From positions 2,248,001 to 2,312,000 of the forward strand of contig NZ_CP060820.1 of the NCBI RefSeq assembly GCF_014489475.1: DNA of 64,000 nucleotides, read 5' to 3'. Of the stretch, positions 28,265 to 39,919 are shown in pieces. The notes beneath the pieces are model-generated. The model was not told where the DNA came from and ran no database searches. It saw only the letters and a program-made list of their open reading frames with translations. Every line of letters starts with the position of its first letter. Positions within the stretch are counted from its first letter, which is position 1. A program made the position numbers and the translations under genes. The DNA is from Lysobacter terrestris. GTDB lineage: Bacteria; Pseudomonadota; Gammaproteobacteria; Xanthomonadales; Xanthomonadaceae.

Positions 28265-28621
28265 ATGGCGCGTATTGCTGGCGTCAACCTGCCTGCCCAG
28301 AAGCACGTCTGGGTCGGGCTGCAAAGCATCTACGGCATTGGCCGTACCCGTTCGAAGCAGGTCTGTGAATCGGCAGGCGTTACCCTGTCGACCAAGATCC
28401 GCGACCTGTCGGAACCGGAAGTCGAGCGCCTGCGCTCCGAGATCGCGAAGTTCGTGGTCGAGGGCGACCTGCGCCGCGAAGTCGGTATCTCGATCAAGCG
28501 TCTGATGGACCTGGGCAGCTATCGCGGCCTGCGTCACCGCCGCGGCCTGCCGCTGCGTGGTCAGCGCACCCGTACCAATGCACGTACCCGCAAGGGTCCG
28601 CGCAAGGCCATCAAGAAGTAA
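28265..28621 (+). CDS. rpsM: 30S ribosomal protein S13
   Basis: S13 contacts the P-site tRNA and forms intersubunit bridges. I chose ATG 28265 ([19 protein letters not shown], 118 aa) with TTGGAG about 9 bp upstream; the TTG at 28250 lies on that site. The C-terminal [19 protein letters not shown] is conserved. It is first of the alpha group rpsM-rpsK-rpsD-rpoA-rplQ; in E. coli S4 represses this group. Confidence 0.98.
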   Translation: MARIAGVNLPAQKHVWVGLQSIYGIGRTRSKQVCESAGVTLSTKIRDLSEPEVERLRSEIAKFVVEGDLRREVGISIKRLMDLGSYRGLRHRRGLPLRGQRTRTNARTRKGPRKAIKK

Positions 28622-28634
28622 GGGGTAGACGACC

Positions 28635-29030
28635 ATGGCCAAGCCGGCTGCTGCTGCCAAGACCAAGAAGAAGATCAAGCGAGTCGTCACCGACGGCATC
28701 GCCCACGTCCACGCTTCTTTCAACAACACCATCATCACGATCACCGACCGCCAGGGCAACGCGCTCTCGTGGGCGACTTCGGGCGGCGCGGGTTTCCGCG
28801 GTTCGCGCAAGTCGACCCCGTTCGCTGCACAGGTCGCCGCCGAAAAGGCCGGCCGTGCCGCCCTCGATTACGGCCTGAAGACGCTTGAAGTGCGTATCAA
28901 GGGTCCGGGTCCGGGTCGCGAGTCCGCCGTTCGTTCGCTGAACAACGTCGGCTACAAGATCGCCAACATCATCGACGTCACGCCGATCCCGCACAACGGC
29001 TGCCGTCCGCCCAAAAAGCGTCGCGTCTGA
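28635..29030 (+). CDS. rpsK: 30S ribosomal protein S11
   Basis: S11 forms part of the platform near the E site with S7. It is 131 aa, with [17 protein letters not shown] and the C-terminal [18 protein letters not shown], both family hallmarks. It lies 13 bp after rpsM and 14 bp before rpsD. Confidence 0.98.
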   Translation: MAKPAAAAKTKKKIKRVVTDGIAHVHASFNNTIITITDRQGNALSWATSGGAGFRGSRKSTPFAAQVAAEKAGRAALDYGLKTLEVRIKGPGPGRESAVRSLNNVGYKIANIIDVTPIPHNGCRPPKKRRV

Positions 29031-29044
29031 GGAGCTGAAGACAC

Positions 29045-29674
<630 letters not shown>

Positions 29675-29682
29675 GGAAGGGT

Positions 29683-29764
29683 GCGGCCTGAAAAGGCCGC
29701 TCCGACCAAAACCCCCAGGCTGGTGTGCCTCGCGCGCACCGGCCTCTCCCTCGAAGTGAGGGAG
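29683..29764 (+). other. Two hairpins in the rpsD-rpoA gap
   Basis: GCGGCCT/AGGCCGC (29683-29689 with 29694-29700, loop GAAA) and CTCCCTC/GAGGGAG (29746-29752 with 29758-29764, loop GAAGT) occupy a 159-bp gap. The first has a GNRA loop, no T tract, and lies close to the rpsD stop. They may tune the ratio of rpoA to ribosomal protein mRNA. Confidence 0.4.
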
Positions 29765-29833
29765 CTCCAAAAGCCTCAGCCAGTCGTCGTTACCCCCACA
29801 ACGCACGAAGGCATTGACGGAGAACGCAACAAC

Positions 29834-30832
29834 ATGACGGTTACCGCCAACCAGGTACTGCGCCCCCGTGGTCCCCAGATCGAACGCATCTCCGGCCATC
29901 GCGCCAAGGTCGTGATCGAGCCGCTGGAGCGCGGCTACGGCCACACCCTCGGCAACGCGCTGCGCCGCGTGCTGCTGTCGTCGATCCCCGGCTTCGCCAT
30001 CACCGAAGTCGACATCGACGGCGTGCTGCACGAGTACACCACGGTCGAAGGCCTCGAAGAGGACGTGCTGGAAGTCCTGCTGAACCTCAAGGACGTCGCC
30101 ATCCGCATGCACACCGGTGACAGCTCGATGCTGTCGCTGAGCAAGCAGGGCCCGGGCATCGTGACCGCGGCCGACATCAAGACCGACCACAACGTCGAAA
30201 TCCTGAATCCGGAGCACGTGATCGCGCACCTGACCAAGGACACGGCGCTGAACATGCGCCTGAAGATCGAGCGCGGCTTCGGCTACCAGCCGGCGGCTGC
30301 CCGTCGTCGTCCGGACGAAGAAACCCGTGCGATCGGTCGCCTGATGCTGGACGCTTCGTTCTCGCCGGTCCGTCGCGTCGCCTACGCCGTGGAAGCCGCG
30401 CGCGTCGAGCAGCGCACCGACCTCGACAAGCTGGTGCTGGACATCGAAACCAACGGCACGATCGACGCCGAGGAAGCCGTGCGCACCGCCGCCGACATCC
30501 TCAGCGACCAGCTGTCGGTGTTCGGTGACTTCACCCACCGCGACCGCGGCGCTGCCAAGCCGCAGACCGGCGGCGTGGATCCGATCCTGCTGCGTCCGAT
30601 CGACGACCTCGAACTGACCGTGCGTTCGGCCAACTGCCTCAAGGCCGAGAGCATCTACTACGTCGGCGACCTGATCCAGAAGACCGAAGTCGAGCTGCTG
30701 AAGACGCCGAACCTCGGCAAGAAGTCGCTCACCGAGATCAAGGAAGTCCTCGCCCAGCGCGGTCTTTCGCTCGGCATGAAGCTCGAGAATTGGCCGCCGG
30801 CGGGCATCGCCTCGCACGGCATGATGGGCTGA
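29834..30832 (+). CDS. rpoA: DNA-directed RNA polymerase subunit alpha
   Basis: Alpha subunit: the N-terminal domain dimerises and assembles beta and beta', and the C-terminal domain binds UP elements and activators. The ATG at 29834 ([20 protein letters not shown]) gives 332 aa, the usual length here; in-frame codons from 29681 are not conserved. [15 protein letters not shown] (about 41-55) and the alpha-CTD helices ([13 protein letters not shown] and [13 protein letters not shown]) are intact. Confidence 0.98.
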   Translation: MTVTANQVLRPRGPQIERISGHRAKVVIEPLERGYGHTLGNALRRVLLSSIPGFAITEVDIDGVLHEYTTVEGLEEDVLEVLLNLKDVAIRMHTGDSSMLSLSKQGPGIVTAADIKTDHNVEILNPEHVIAHLTKDTALNMRLKIERGFGYQPAAARRRPDEETRAIGRLMLDASFSPVRRVAYAVEAARVEQRTDLDKLVLDIETNGTIDAEEAVRTAADILSDQLSVFGDFTHRDRGAAKPQTGGVDPILLRPIDDLELTVRSANCLKAESIYYVGDLIQKTEVELLKTPNLGKKSLTEIKEVLAQRGLSLGMKLENWPPAGIASHGMMG

Positions 30833-30842
30833 TTGAAGTAAG

Positions 30843-30868
30843 CCATCCCCGTCTTCGGGCGGGGATGG
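30843..30868 (+). other. Hairpin in the rpoA-rplQ gap
   Basis: CCATCCCCG/CGGGGATGG form a 9-bp stem (30843-30851 with 30860-30868) 10 bp after the rpoA stop. There is no T tract. The rest of the 180-bp gap to rplQ (30869-31012) shows no gene and no clear promoter. Confidence 0.4.
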
Positions 30869-31012
30869 TGCAACACCCAGTCGACGGGCCCGAAGGCCCG
30901 CGGCACGCCGGCCAGGGAAACGGTCGGTCCGGACCAACCGCAGTCCAAGCAGCAACGCCAGGATGGCGACAGCGAAACCCAACAGTTCCAACATTCAACA
31001 GGAATCCAAGTC

Positions 31013-31384
31013 ATGCGCCACCAGAAGTCGGGTCGTGCCCTCAGCCGCACCACCGCCCATCGCGAAGCGATGTTCAGCAACATGGCCGCCTCACTGATCA
31101 AGCACGGCCTCATCCGCACCACCCTGCCGAAGGCCAAGGAACTGCGCCGCGTCGCCGAGCCGCTGATCACCCTGGCCAAGGTCGATGGCGTTGCTAACCG
31201 TCGTCTTGCCTTCTCGCGCCTGCGCGACAAGGAAGCCGTCGGCACCCTGTTCACCACCCTGGGCCCGCGTTACGCGACGCGTCCGGGCGGCTACCTGCGC
31301 ATCCTCAAGTGCGGTTTCCGCGCTGGTGACAACGCGCCGATGGCCTACGTCGAACTGGTCGATCGTCCGGAAGCCGCGCAGTAA
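31013..31384 (+). CDS. rplQ: 50S ribosomal protein L17
   Basis: L17 lies near the exit tunnel. It is 123 aa: [20 protein letters not shown] is the family N-terminus, and [24 protein letters not shown] lies toward the end. It is the last gene of the ribosomal block and is followed by a strong intrinsic terminator. Confidence 0.97.
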   Translation: MRHQKSGRALSRTTAHREAMFSNMAASLIKHGLIRTTLPKAKELRRVAEPLITLAKVDGVANRRLAFSRLRDKEAVGTLFTTLGPRYATRPGGYLRILKCGFRAGDNAPMAYVELVDRPEAAQ

Positions 31385-31433
31385 GCGCATTCCTCCTGCC
31401 GCATCGAGCGGCGGACATCGCGGTTCGCACCAC

Positions 31434-31469
31434 GAAAAGCTCCGGCGCCTGCCGGAGCTTTTTCGTTTT
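31434..31469 (+). terminator. Strong intrinsic terminator of the alpha operon
   Basis: AAAAGCTCCGGC/GCCGGAGCTTTT pair perfectly over 12 bp (loop GCCT, 31447-31450) and the T-rich 3' side runs TTTTTCGTTTT. It lies 49 bp after the rplQ stop and marks the end of the ribosomal gene cluster. Confidence 0.9.
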
Positions 31470-31577
31470 GTGCGCTCCGCCGTTCGGCGGGACTCCAGCA
31501 CCGTCCAGGCGTGCGCGGGAACCAAACAGGGCGTGCACTGTCTTTGCATGCACTCGGCCAGCCGTTAAGGTAACGAC

Positions 31578-32087
31578 ATGAGCAATCCCTTCCGCGCTTC
31601 GTTCCGCATCCAATTCCTGCTGGGTTTCCTCGCGTGCTGCGCACTGCTGGGCTATGCCTTCCACACGCAGTTCCGCGACGTGAACCCGCTCGAGCCGTGC
31701 CCGCTGTGCATCTTCCAGCGGATCGCATTCTTCGCGCTTGGTGTCGTGTTCCTGCTCGGCGCGCTGCACGGTCCCGCGAAAGCGGCATGGCGTGGTGTCT
31801 ATGGCGTGCTGGCGCTTGTCGCCGGTGGCATCGGCATCGCGGTGGCGGGACGCCATGTGTGGCTGACGCATCTGCCGGCGGACCAGGTGCCGAGCTGCGG
31901 CGCGCCGTTCGAGTTCATGCGCCAGACGATGGGCCCGATGAAGCTCATCCAGAAGGTGATGACGGGCTCGGGCGAATGCGCGAAAGTCGATTGGACTTTC
32001 CTCGGCATGTCGATGCCGGCATGGAGCCTGCTGTGCCTCGTCGTGCTCACGCTCTTTGCCGTGTACGCGGCCTTCCGTCGCCGCTGA
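31578..32087 (+). CDS. dsbB: Disulfide bond formation protein B
   Basis: Inner-membrane quinone reductase that reoxidises DsbA. It is 169 aa with four membrane segments (about 11-30, 48-65, 72-91, 142-164). The first periplasmic loop has the catalytic pair Cys41-Cys44 (CPLC) and the second loop Cys107 and Cys134, corresponding to C41/C44 and C104/C130 of E. coli. NPLEPCPLCIFQR is the family signature. It stands alone between the ribosomal terminator and the DAHP synthase gene, which starts 127 bp later. Confidence 0.95.
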   Translation: MSNPFRASFRIQFLLGFLACCALLGYAFHTQFRDVNPLEPCPLCIFQRIAFFALGVVFLLGALHGPAKAAWRGVYGVLALVAGGIGIAVAGRHVWLTHLPADQVPSCGAPFEFMRQTMGPMKLIQKVMTGSGECAKVDWTFLGMSMPAWSLLCLVVLTLFAVYAAFRRR

Positions 32088-32214
32088 TCGCGAGCGGCTG
32101 ATCCGTATTCCAAACCGGCATCAGCGGTTGCCGCTGTAACCGTTGCAGCGCCTGCATTTCAGGCGGATGATGGAAATTCGCTGCAGCGCAGCAACCGCCA
32201 ATCATTCGAGTGCC

Positions 32215-33603
32215 ATGTCCGCTTCTGATCGCAACCTCCGCGCCGTCAACCTGCCGACCGAATGGTCTCCGGCAAGTTGGCGCGGATATCCCGCGCTGCA
32301 GATGCCGACGTATCCCGATGCCGCCGCACTGGAAGGCGTGCTGCAGGAAATGCACGCGTTGCCGCCGCTGGTGACGTCGTGGGAAATCCTCGCGCTGCAG
32401 AAGCAGGTCGCCGAGGCGCAGGACGGCAAGCGCTTCCTGCTGCAGGGCGGTGACTGCGCGGAAGTGTTCGAAGGCTGCACGCCCGAGGTGATCTCCAACC
32501 GCCTCAAGGTGCTGCTGCAGATGAGCCTGGTGCTGGTGCACGGGCTGCGCCTGCCGGTGGTACGTGTCGGTCGCTTCGCCGGCCAGTACGCGAAGCCGCG
32601 TTCGGCCGACATGGAGACGCGCGACGGCGTGACACTGCCGAGCTATCGCGGCGACATCATCAACGGTCCGGATTTCACCGAGGACGCGCGCGTTCCCGAT
32701 CCGCGCCGCATGGTCAAGGCGCATGCGCGTTCGGCGATGACGATGAATTTCATCCGTTCGCTGATCGACGGCGGTTTCGCCGACCTGCACCACCCCGAAT
32801 ACTGGAACCTGAGCTGGGTCGGGCACTCGCCGCTGGCCGACGAGTACCAGCGCATGGTCGACGGCGTCGGCGACGCGGTGCGCTTCATGGAGACGCTGTC
32901 GGGCAGCGAGGTGCACAACCTCAATCGCGTCGACTTCTACACGTCGCACGAAGCGCTGCTGTTGCCGTACGAGGAATCGCAGACGCGGCAGGTGCCGCGG
33001 CAGTGGGGCTGGTTCAACCTCAGCACGCACTTCCCGTGGATCGGCATGCGCACGGCGCAGCTGGACGGCGCGCACATCGAGTACTTCCGTGGCATCCGCA
33101 ATCCGATCGGGCTCAAGGTCGGTCCGTCGGCGACACCGGAGCAATTGCTGCGCGTGATCGACGTGCTCAATCCCAACGACGAACCGGGCCGGCTCACGCT
33201 GATCCATCGCATGGGGGCCGCGCAGGTCGCCGAGAAACTGCCGGCGCTGCTGGACGCGGTGAAGCGCGATGGCCGTCGCGTGCTCTGGGTGTGCGATCCG
33301 ATGCACGGCAACACCGAGAGCACCAGCAACGGCTACAAGACGCGGCGTTTCCGCAACATCCGCAGCGAGCTGGAAGCGGCGTTCGACCTGCATGCCGCGG
33401 CCGGCACGCGCCTGGGCGGTGTGCACCTGGAGCTGACCGGCGAAGACGTCACCGAATGCCTGGGCGGGGCGCGCGAATTGACCGAAAGCGACCTGGAGCG
33501 GGCCTACCGTTCCACCGTGGATCCGCGCCTCAACTACGAGCAGGCGCTGGAGATCGCGATGCTGATCGTGCGCAAGCAGGCGCAGCTGGCCCGGCCGGAG
33601 TAG
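32215..33603 (+). CDS. 3-deoxy-7-phosphoheptulonate synthase, class II
   Basis: Condenses phosphoenolpyruvate and erythrose 4-phosphate in the first step of the shikimate pathway. It is 462 aa from ATG 32215 (MSASDRNLRAVNLPTEW), the length of plant-like class II enzymes rather than the 350 aa of E. coli AroF/G/H. Diagnostic motifs are LLQGGDCAEVFEG, RVGRFAGQYAKPRS, WVCDPMHGNT and GGVHLELTGEDVTEC. An upstream in-frame ATG at 32143 adds non-conserved residues. It ends 27 bp from the convergent amidase gene, with no clear terminator between them. Confidence 0.95.
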   Translation: MSASDRNLRAVNLPTEWSPASWRGYPALQMPTYPDAAALEGVLQEMHALPPLVTSWEILALQKQVAEAQDGKRFLLQGGDCAEVFEGCTPEVISNRLKVLLQMSLVLVHGLRLPVVRVGRFAGQYAKPRSADMETRDGVTLPSYRGDIINGPDFTEDARVPDPRRMVKAHARSAMTMNFIRSLIDGGFADLHHPEYWNLSWVGHSPLADEYQRMVDGVGDAVRFMETLSGSEVHNLNRVDFYTSHEALLLPYEESQTRQVPRQWGWFNLSTHFPWIGMRTAQLDGAHIEYFRGIRNPIGLKVGPSATPEQLLRVIDVLNPNDEPGRLTLIHRMGAAQVAEKLPALLDAVKRDGRRVLWVCDPMHGNTESTSNGYKTRRFRNIRSELEAAFDLHAAAGTRLGGVHLELTGEDVTECLGGARELTESDLERAYRSTVDPRLNYEQALEIAMLIVRKQAQLARPE

Positions 33604-33630
33604 GCCGGGCGGCAACGCCGGAATCCCTAT

Positions 33631-35298
33631 TTATTTCGCTGCCGTCGCCTGCGCGGCGCCGGCGGGGATCGACGCGAGGAACTGCGGTGCGCGGCGCGCC
33701 TTGGTCGCCTGTTCGAAGGCATAGCCGAGTTCGAGCAGGCGCGGCTCGCTCCACGCCGTGCCCATGAACACGACGCCCAGCGGCAGGCCGCGCGCCTCAC
33801 CCATCGGCACCGTCAGGCTGGGGTAGCCGGCGACCGCGGCGGCGCCGTAGCCCGACGGCACGTGCGGATCGCCGTTGGTCATGTCGGCCTTCCAGGCCGG
33901 GCTCGTGGCGGGCGCGATCAGCGCATCGAGCCGCTGCGCCTGCAGGGCCGCATCGATGCCCTCGACGCCGGCGAGCCGGCGGATCGTGCTGCGCGTGTCC
34001 AGGTACACCGGATCGTTCAACGGCCCCTTGGCGTCGGCCTGTTCGAGCAGGTCCTGGCCGAAGTAGCTCAGTTCGTCACCCGCATGCCGCTTGTTGAAGT
34101 CGATGAGCTGAGCCAGCGTGCGCACCGGCGCCTGGCGGCTTTCCAGGTAGTGCTCCAGGCCGGCCTTGAATTCCCAGGTCAGGACTTCGAGTTCGCCGGC
34201 GTCCCATTGGCCGTCGGTGGGGATCTGCGCATCCACTACCACCGCGCCGGCGCGCCGCATCGCGTCGATGGCTTTCTCCATGGCCGCATCGGCGTCGCGA
34301 TCCATGCCCATGCGGTTGCGCAGCACGCCGATGCGCGCGCCGCGCAGGCCCTCGGCCTTGAGGTGCAGGGGATAGTCGAACACCGCGCGTCCGACGCTGT
34401 TGGCGGTCACCGCATCGCCTTCGTCGCGCCCGACCATCGCCGCGAGCAGGTACGCCGCATCGGTGACACTGCGCGCCATCGGGCCGGCGGTGTCCTGGCT
34501 GCTGGAAATCGGAATGATGCCGTTGCGGCTCACCAGGCCCACGGTCGGCTTCAGGCCGACCAGGCCGGTGACTGCGGCCGGGCACAGGATGCTGCCGTCG
34601 GTTTCGGTGCCGACGCCGACGACGGCCAGGTTCGCGGCGATCGCACTGGCGGTGCCCGAGCTCGAGCCGCAGGCGCTGCGATCGAGCGCATAGGGATTGC
34701 GGGTCAGGCCGCCGCGGCCGCTCCAGCCCGAGGTGGAATGCACCGAGCGGAAGTTGGCCCACTCGCTGAGGTTGGTCTTGCCGAGGATGACGGCGCCGGC
34801 GTTGCGCAGGCGCTCGACCACGAAGGCGTCGCGCGTCGGCCGATGCTCCGCCAGCGCGAGCGAACCGGCCGAGTTCACCATCGGCGTCGCATCGATGTTG
34901 TCCTTGAGCAGGACCGGAATGCCGTGCAGCGGGCTGCGCACGCGGCCGGCCTTGCGTTCGGCGTCGCGTGCGTCGGCTTCCTTGAGCGCGTCCGGATTGA
35001 GTTCGATCACCGCATTGAGCTGCGGGCCGGCGTCGTCGATGGCGGCGATGCGGTCCAGGTAAGCCTGCGTGAGGGTGCGGCTGTCGAGCTCGCCCCGCGC
35101 CATGCGTGCAGCCAGGTCGGCCACGCCGGTTTCGGCATAGGCGAAACCGTCCGACGCACTGCGGGTTGCGGTTGCCGGTGGCGCCGACGCGGAGGCGTTC
35201 TGCACGCGTTCGCAGGCGCCGAGCGCCGAAACAATCGCGATGGCGAGCAATGTTGCGGGCAGCAAACGCCCGCCGGTGAATCGGCCCAGGACAGACAT
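33631..35298 (-). CDS. Amidase signature family lipoprotein
   Basis: Amidase of the Ser-cisSer-Lys class, 555 aa. The N-terminus has a lipoprotein signal: a hydrophobic stretch (12-25) followed by the lipobox LGAC with Cys29, so the enzyme is probably anchored in the outer membrane or periplasm. Catalytic elements are the lysine in GIPVLLKDNID, the cis serine in CGSSSGTASA and the nucleophile in GTETDGSI. It resembles secreted amidases often annotated as AtzF/GatA-like, but it is not GatA, which is soluble and coupled to gatB/gatC. The substrate cannot be deduced; peptide amides are one possibility. It is a single gene, convergent with the DAHP synthase gene. Confidence 0.88.
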   Translation of the reverse strand: MSVLGRFTGGRLLPATLLAIAIVSALGACERVQNASASAPPATATRSASDGFAYAETGVADLAARMARGELDSRTLTQAYLDRIAAIDDAGPQLNAVIELNPDALKEADARDAERKAGRVRSPLHGIPVLLKDNIDATPMVNSAGSLALAEHRPTRDAFVVERLRNAGAVILGKTNLSEWANFRSVHSTSGWSGRGGLTRNPYALDRSACGSSSGTASAIAANLAVVGVGTETDGSILCPAAVTGLVGLKPTVGLVSRNGIIPISSSQDTAGPMARSVTDAAYLLAAMVGRDEGDAVTANSVGRAVFDYPLHLKAEGLRGARIGVLRNRMGMDRDADAAMEKAIDAMRRAGAVVVDAQIPTDGQWDAGELEVLTWEFKAGLEHYLESRQAPVRTLAQLIDFNKRHAGDELSYFGQDLLEQADAKGPLNDPVYLDTRSTIRRLAGVEGIDAALQAQRLDALIAPATSPAWKADMTNGDPHVPSGYGAAAVAGYPSLTVPMGEARGLPLGVVFMGTAWSEPRLLELGYAFEQATKARRAPQFLASIPAGAAQATAAK

Positions 35299-35455
35299 GC
35301 ATTTCCCCTAACCGCGACGTGGCGCGGACCTGTTCAGCATCACCTGCGGTCCGTGGGGGAGCAAGGGCAGGGGTGTCGCCGAGGCGTGCCGGCCGTCACG
35401 CTGCGGGCATGCCGCGCAGCGCGGGGCGACGGTCGGGCGCAAGGGGGTGCCCAGC

Positions 35456-35474
35456 GGCTGCGTTCGCCGCAGCC
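35456..35474 (-). terminator. Hairpin after the DUF2127 gene
   Basis: GGCTGCG/CGCAGCC (loop TTCGC) lies 7 bp beyond the stop of the DUF2127 gene on its strand. It has no T tract. It may end the typA-DUF2127 transcript. The rest of 35299-35481 shows nothing else. Confidence 0.35.
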
Positions 35475-35481
35475 CGTCCGC

Positions 35482-35970
35482 TCAGTGGTGGCGCTTGAAG
35501 ATGTCGCGGGCGAGTACCCACACGACGATGAGGTTGATCGCGAACACCGCGACCGACAGCCAGCCCGGGTGTTGCACCAGGGCGTACACGTCCAGCGGCA
35601 GGTACACCGCCGCGCTGATGCAACCGAGCCAGGACGCCCAGGTCCGCACGCGCCACAGGCCCCAGGCTTCGACGAAGCGCAGCAGCGCGTAGGCGAGGCC
35701 GATTGCGGCGGCCAGGTGCACCGAGTCGGGATTGAGCGCGTTCGAGAGCCACTCGATCGCGCCGTGGTGCGGATCGAGCTGGAAGCGGTTGATCAGTTCA
35801 TGCAGCCAACGCTGCAGCGGCACCGGGCCGAGGATTTCCAGGCCGCTGGCCGCCAGCAGGGCCAGCAGGCCCTTCGCCGCTTCGAAGATCGCGATCGCGT
35901 GCAGGCCCGGATGCGCGTGCGGATCCGGGTTGTAGTGGCGCTCCTGCGAGGGAGCGCCCACGTCGATCAT
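35482..35970 (-). CDS. DUF2127 family membrane protein
   Basis: Small integral membrane protein of unknown function, 162 aa from the ATG at 35970; a GTG at 35988 would add six residues, and neither start has a clear ribosome binding site. Membrane segments lie around residues 24-45, 85-105, 112-130 and 136-155. The pattern HAIAIFEAAKGLLALLAA near the N-terminus and YALLRFVEAWGLWR in the middle is typical of DUF2127. It lies just downstream of typA on the same strand (34 bp), so cotranscription is likely. No function should be assumed. Confidence 0.82.
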   Translation of the reverse strand: MIDVGAPSQERHYNPDPHAHPGLHAIAIFEAAKGLLALLAASGLEILGPVPLQRWLHELINRFQLDPHHGAIEWLSNALNPDSVHLAAAIGLAYALLRFVEAWGLWRVRTWASWLGCISAAVYLPLDVYALVQHPGWLSVAVFAINLIVVWVLARDIFKRHH

Positions 35971-36004
35971 CGGAGTGTCGTCGCGCACGAAGCGTGCCGG
36001 GCGA

Positions 36005-37834
<1,830 letters not shown>

Positions 37835-37884
37835 GCGGGGAGGACGCCGGCTAGGGGCGCGATGGCAGCGGAAGGAAGCCGATA

Positions 37885-37890
37885 AGTATA
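37885..37890 (-). promoter_or_regulatory. Putative -10 box of typA
   Basis: On the minus strand TATACT lies 51 bp before the typA ATG. I see no good -35 at 16-18 bp. It lies in the divergent typA-ppiB region (37835-38001). Confidence 0.4.
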
Positions 37891-38001
37891 GCCCGGCCCG
37901 GTTACCCGCGTCCCATTCAGCTTGGGCGGCTGGAGTATTCTTGTCGGCCCCGTTCACAGACCCCATATCCGGGGCTGTCCCCACCAAGCAGGAGCCCTCC
38001 C

Positions 38002-38496
38002 ATGAGCCTGATCGCCAATTTCGACACCGACCGCGGCCTGATCCGCGTCGAACTGGCCGCCGACAAGGCGCCGCTGACCGTCGCCAACTTCGTCAACCTG
38101 GCCCAGCGCGGCTTCTACGACGGCCTGAAGTTCCACCGCGTCATCAATGACTTCATGGTCCAGGGCGGCTGCCCGCAGGGCACCGGCACCGGCGGCCCGG
38201 GCTACCGCTTCGAGGACGAGGCCAACAACGGCCTGCGCCACGAGCGCGGCGTCCTGTCGATGGCCAACGCCGGCCCGAACACCAACGGCAGCCAGTTCTT
38301 CATCACCCACGTCCCCTGCGGCTGGCTGGACGGCAAGCACACCGTCTTCGGCAAGGTGCTCGAGGGCCAGGACGTGGTCGATGCGATCAAGCAGGGCGAC
38401 CTGATCAAGTCGCTGAAGATCGAGGGCGATGCCGCCGCCGTGCTGGCTGCCAAGGCCGACCGCGTGGCCGAGTGGAACAAGGTCCTCGCGGCCTGA
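38002..38496 (+). CDS. ppiB: Peptidyl-prolyl cis-trans isomerase, cyclophilin type
   Basis: Cytoplasmic cyclophilin that speeds proline isomerisation during folding. It is 164 aa with no signal peptide. Active-site motifs are [13 protein letters not shown] (with the catalytic Arg) and [33 protein letters not shown] lies 7 bp before the ATG. It is divergent from typA and followed by a GC hairpin. Confidence 0.94.
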   Translation: MSLIANFDTDRGLIRVELAADKAPLTVANFVNLAQRGFYDGLKFHRVINDFMVQGGCPQGTGTGGPGYRFEDEANNGLRHERGVLSMANAGPNTNGSQFFITHVPCGWLDGKHTVFGKVLEGQDVVDAIKQGDLIKSLKIEGDAAAVLAAKADRVAEWNKVLAA

Positions 38497-38540
38497 GCCC
38501 GGCGCCGGCACGCGTCCGGCGCAAGACAAGAGCGGAGATC

Positions 38541-38568
38541 GGAACGGGGCGCGAAAGCGCCCCGTTCC
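38541..38568 (+). terminator. Hairpin after ppiB
   Basis: GGAACGGGGCGC/GCGCCCCGTTCC pair perfectly over 12 bp with a GAAA tetraloop. There is no T tract. It is the likely 3' end of the ppiB mRNA. Confidence 0.5.
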
Positions 38569-38615
38569 GCCTTGAGCGGCACGGCCTTCGGGCTGCGATG
38601 CCGCGGCGGCGTGGC

Positions 38616-38621
38616 TACAAT
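38616..38621 (+). promoter_or_regulatory. Putative -10 box of the aminotransferase gene
   Basis: TACAAT lies 30 bp before ATG 38652 in an otherwise GC-rich stretch. No convincing -35 is seen. Confidence 0.4.
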
Positions 38622-38651
38622 ATGCAGCTTCCCTCCACAGGTTCCGTCCCC

Positions 38652-39857
38652 ATGCCCCAGCTTGCCCGGCGCATCGGTCGCGCCAAGCCCAGCGCGATCA
38701 TGCAGGTGGCCGAGAAGGCCAAGCGCCTCAAGGCCGAAGGTCGCGACATCGTCAGTTTCTCGATCGGTGTCCCCAACTTCCTCCCCGCCGAGCATGTCTA
38801 CGCCGCCGCGCGCGATGCGCTGGCCAAGGACAGCGGGCAGTACGGCAGCAACCGCGGTTCCGATGCGCTGCTCGACGCGTTCCTGGCGCACATCCACAAG
38901 ATCGGCCTGGACGGCTACGCCAAGGTCAACGTCGCCACCGGCATCGGCGCCAAGCACGTGATCTACAACCTGGCCGAGGCGCTGCTCGATGAGGGCGACA
39001 CGATCGCCTTCCCGACGCCGTACTGGACCAGCTACCTCGACATCGCCGAGATCGTCAACGCGAAGATCGACCTGCTGCCGTGCCCGCCCTCGCAGGACTA
39101 CAAGGTCACGCCGGCGCAGCTCGACGCGGCCCTGGCGAAGAAGCCGAAGGTGTTCCTGTTCAACAATCCGTCGAACCCAACCGGCATGGTCTATTCGAAG
39201 GACGAGATCAGCGCGCTCGCCGACGTCGTCGCCAAGTATCCCGACACCTGGATCATCACCGACGACATCTACAACCGCATGGTGTTCGACGGCGTGGGCT
39301 ACCACAACTTCGTGCACGCCCGCCCGGAGCTGCGCGATCGCGTGATCTTCATCGACTCGCTGTCCAAGACCTACGGCATGCCGGGTTGGCGCGTGGGTTT
39401 CATGGCCGGTCCGGAATCGGTCGCGCAGGCGATCGCGACGATGAACTCCAACCACATCACCAACATCCCCGAGATCGTCACCGCGGCCGCTGTCGCCGCG
39501 CTCACCGGTCCGCAGGACGTGCCGACGCAGAAGTGCGCCGAGTTCCAGGCCAAGCGCGACCAGGTGATGGACGTGATGAATTCGCTGCCGGGCGTGGTGT
39601 GCCCGCGTCCGCAGGGCGCGTTCTACGTGTTCCCGGACATCTCGGTGGCGTTCGGCAAGACCCACGCGCCGAGTGGCATCAAGGTCGACAACGATGTCGA
39701 CTTCTGCAACGCGCTGCTGGAAACCAAGGGCGTGGCCTGCGTGCCGGGTTCGGCCTTCGGCGAGCCGCGCGCGCTGCGCATCAGCTACACCTGCCCGACG
39801 CCGCAGCTGGCCCCGGGCCTGCAGCGGTTTGCCGAGTTCTTCAACGAACTGGCCTGA
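38652..39857 (+). CDS. PLP-dependent class I aminotransferase
   Basis: Fold-type I aminotransferase of the aspartate aminotransferase Ib group, 401 aa from ATG 38652 (MPQLARRIGRAKPSAIMQV). The PLP lysine is Lys239 in SLSKTYGMPGWRVGF. NNPSNPTGMVYSKDEI and SYTCPTPQL (with the substrate carboxylate region) are present. The likely substrates are aspartate or another amino acid with 2-oxoglutarate. It precedes mdh, a natural metabolic neighbour through oxaloacetate, but a strong terminator separates them. In-frame codons upstream to 38472 overlap ppiB and are rejected. Confidence 0.9.
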   Translation: MPQLARRIGRAKPSAIMQVAEKAKRLKAEGRDIVSFSIGVPNFLPAEHVYAAARDALAKDSGQYGSNRGSDALLDAFLAHIHKIGLDGYAKVNVATGIGAKHVIYNLAEALLDEGDTIAFPTPYWTSYLDIAEIVNAKIDLLPCPPSQDYKVTPAQLDAALAKKPKVFLFNNPSNPTGMVYSKDEISALADVVAKYPDTWIITDDIYNRMVFDGVGYHNFVHARPELRDRVIFIDSLSKTYGMPGWRVGFMAGPESVAQAIATMNSNHITNIPEIVTAAAVAALTGPQDVPTQKCAEFQAKRDQVMDVMNSLPGVVCPRPQGAFYVFPDISVAFGKTHAPSGIKVDNDVDFCNALLETKGVACVPGSAFGEPRALRISYTCPTPQLAPGLQRFAEFFNELA

Positions 39858-39876
39858 TCTTTCGAAACCATTTGCC

Positions 39877-39902
39877 GCGGGGCGCCTGACGCCCCGCTTT
39901 TT
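39877..39902 (+). terminator. Intrinsic terminator after the aminotransferase gene
   Basis: GCGGGGCG/CGCCCCGC (loop CCTGA) is directly followed by TTTTT, 19 bp after the stop. It is a classical intrinsic terminator, so mdh needs its own promoter or read-through. Confidence 0.85.
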
Positions 39903-39919
39903 CATCCAGGAGTTGCCCC

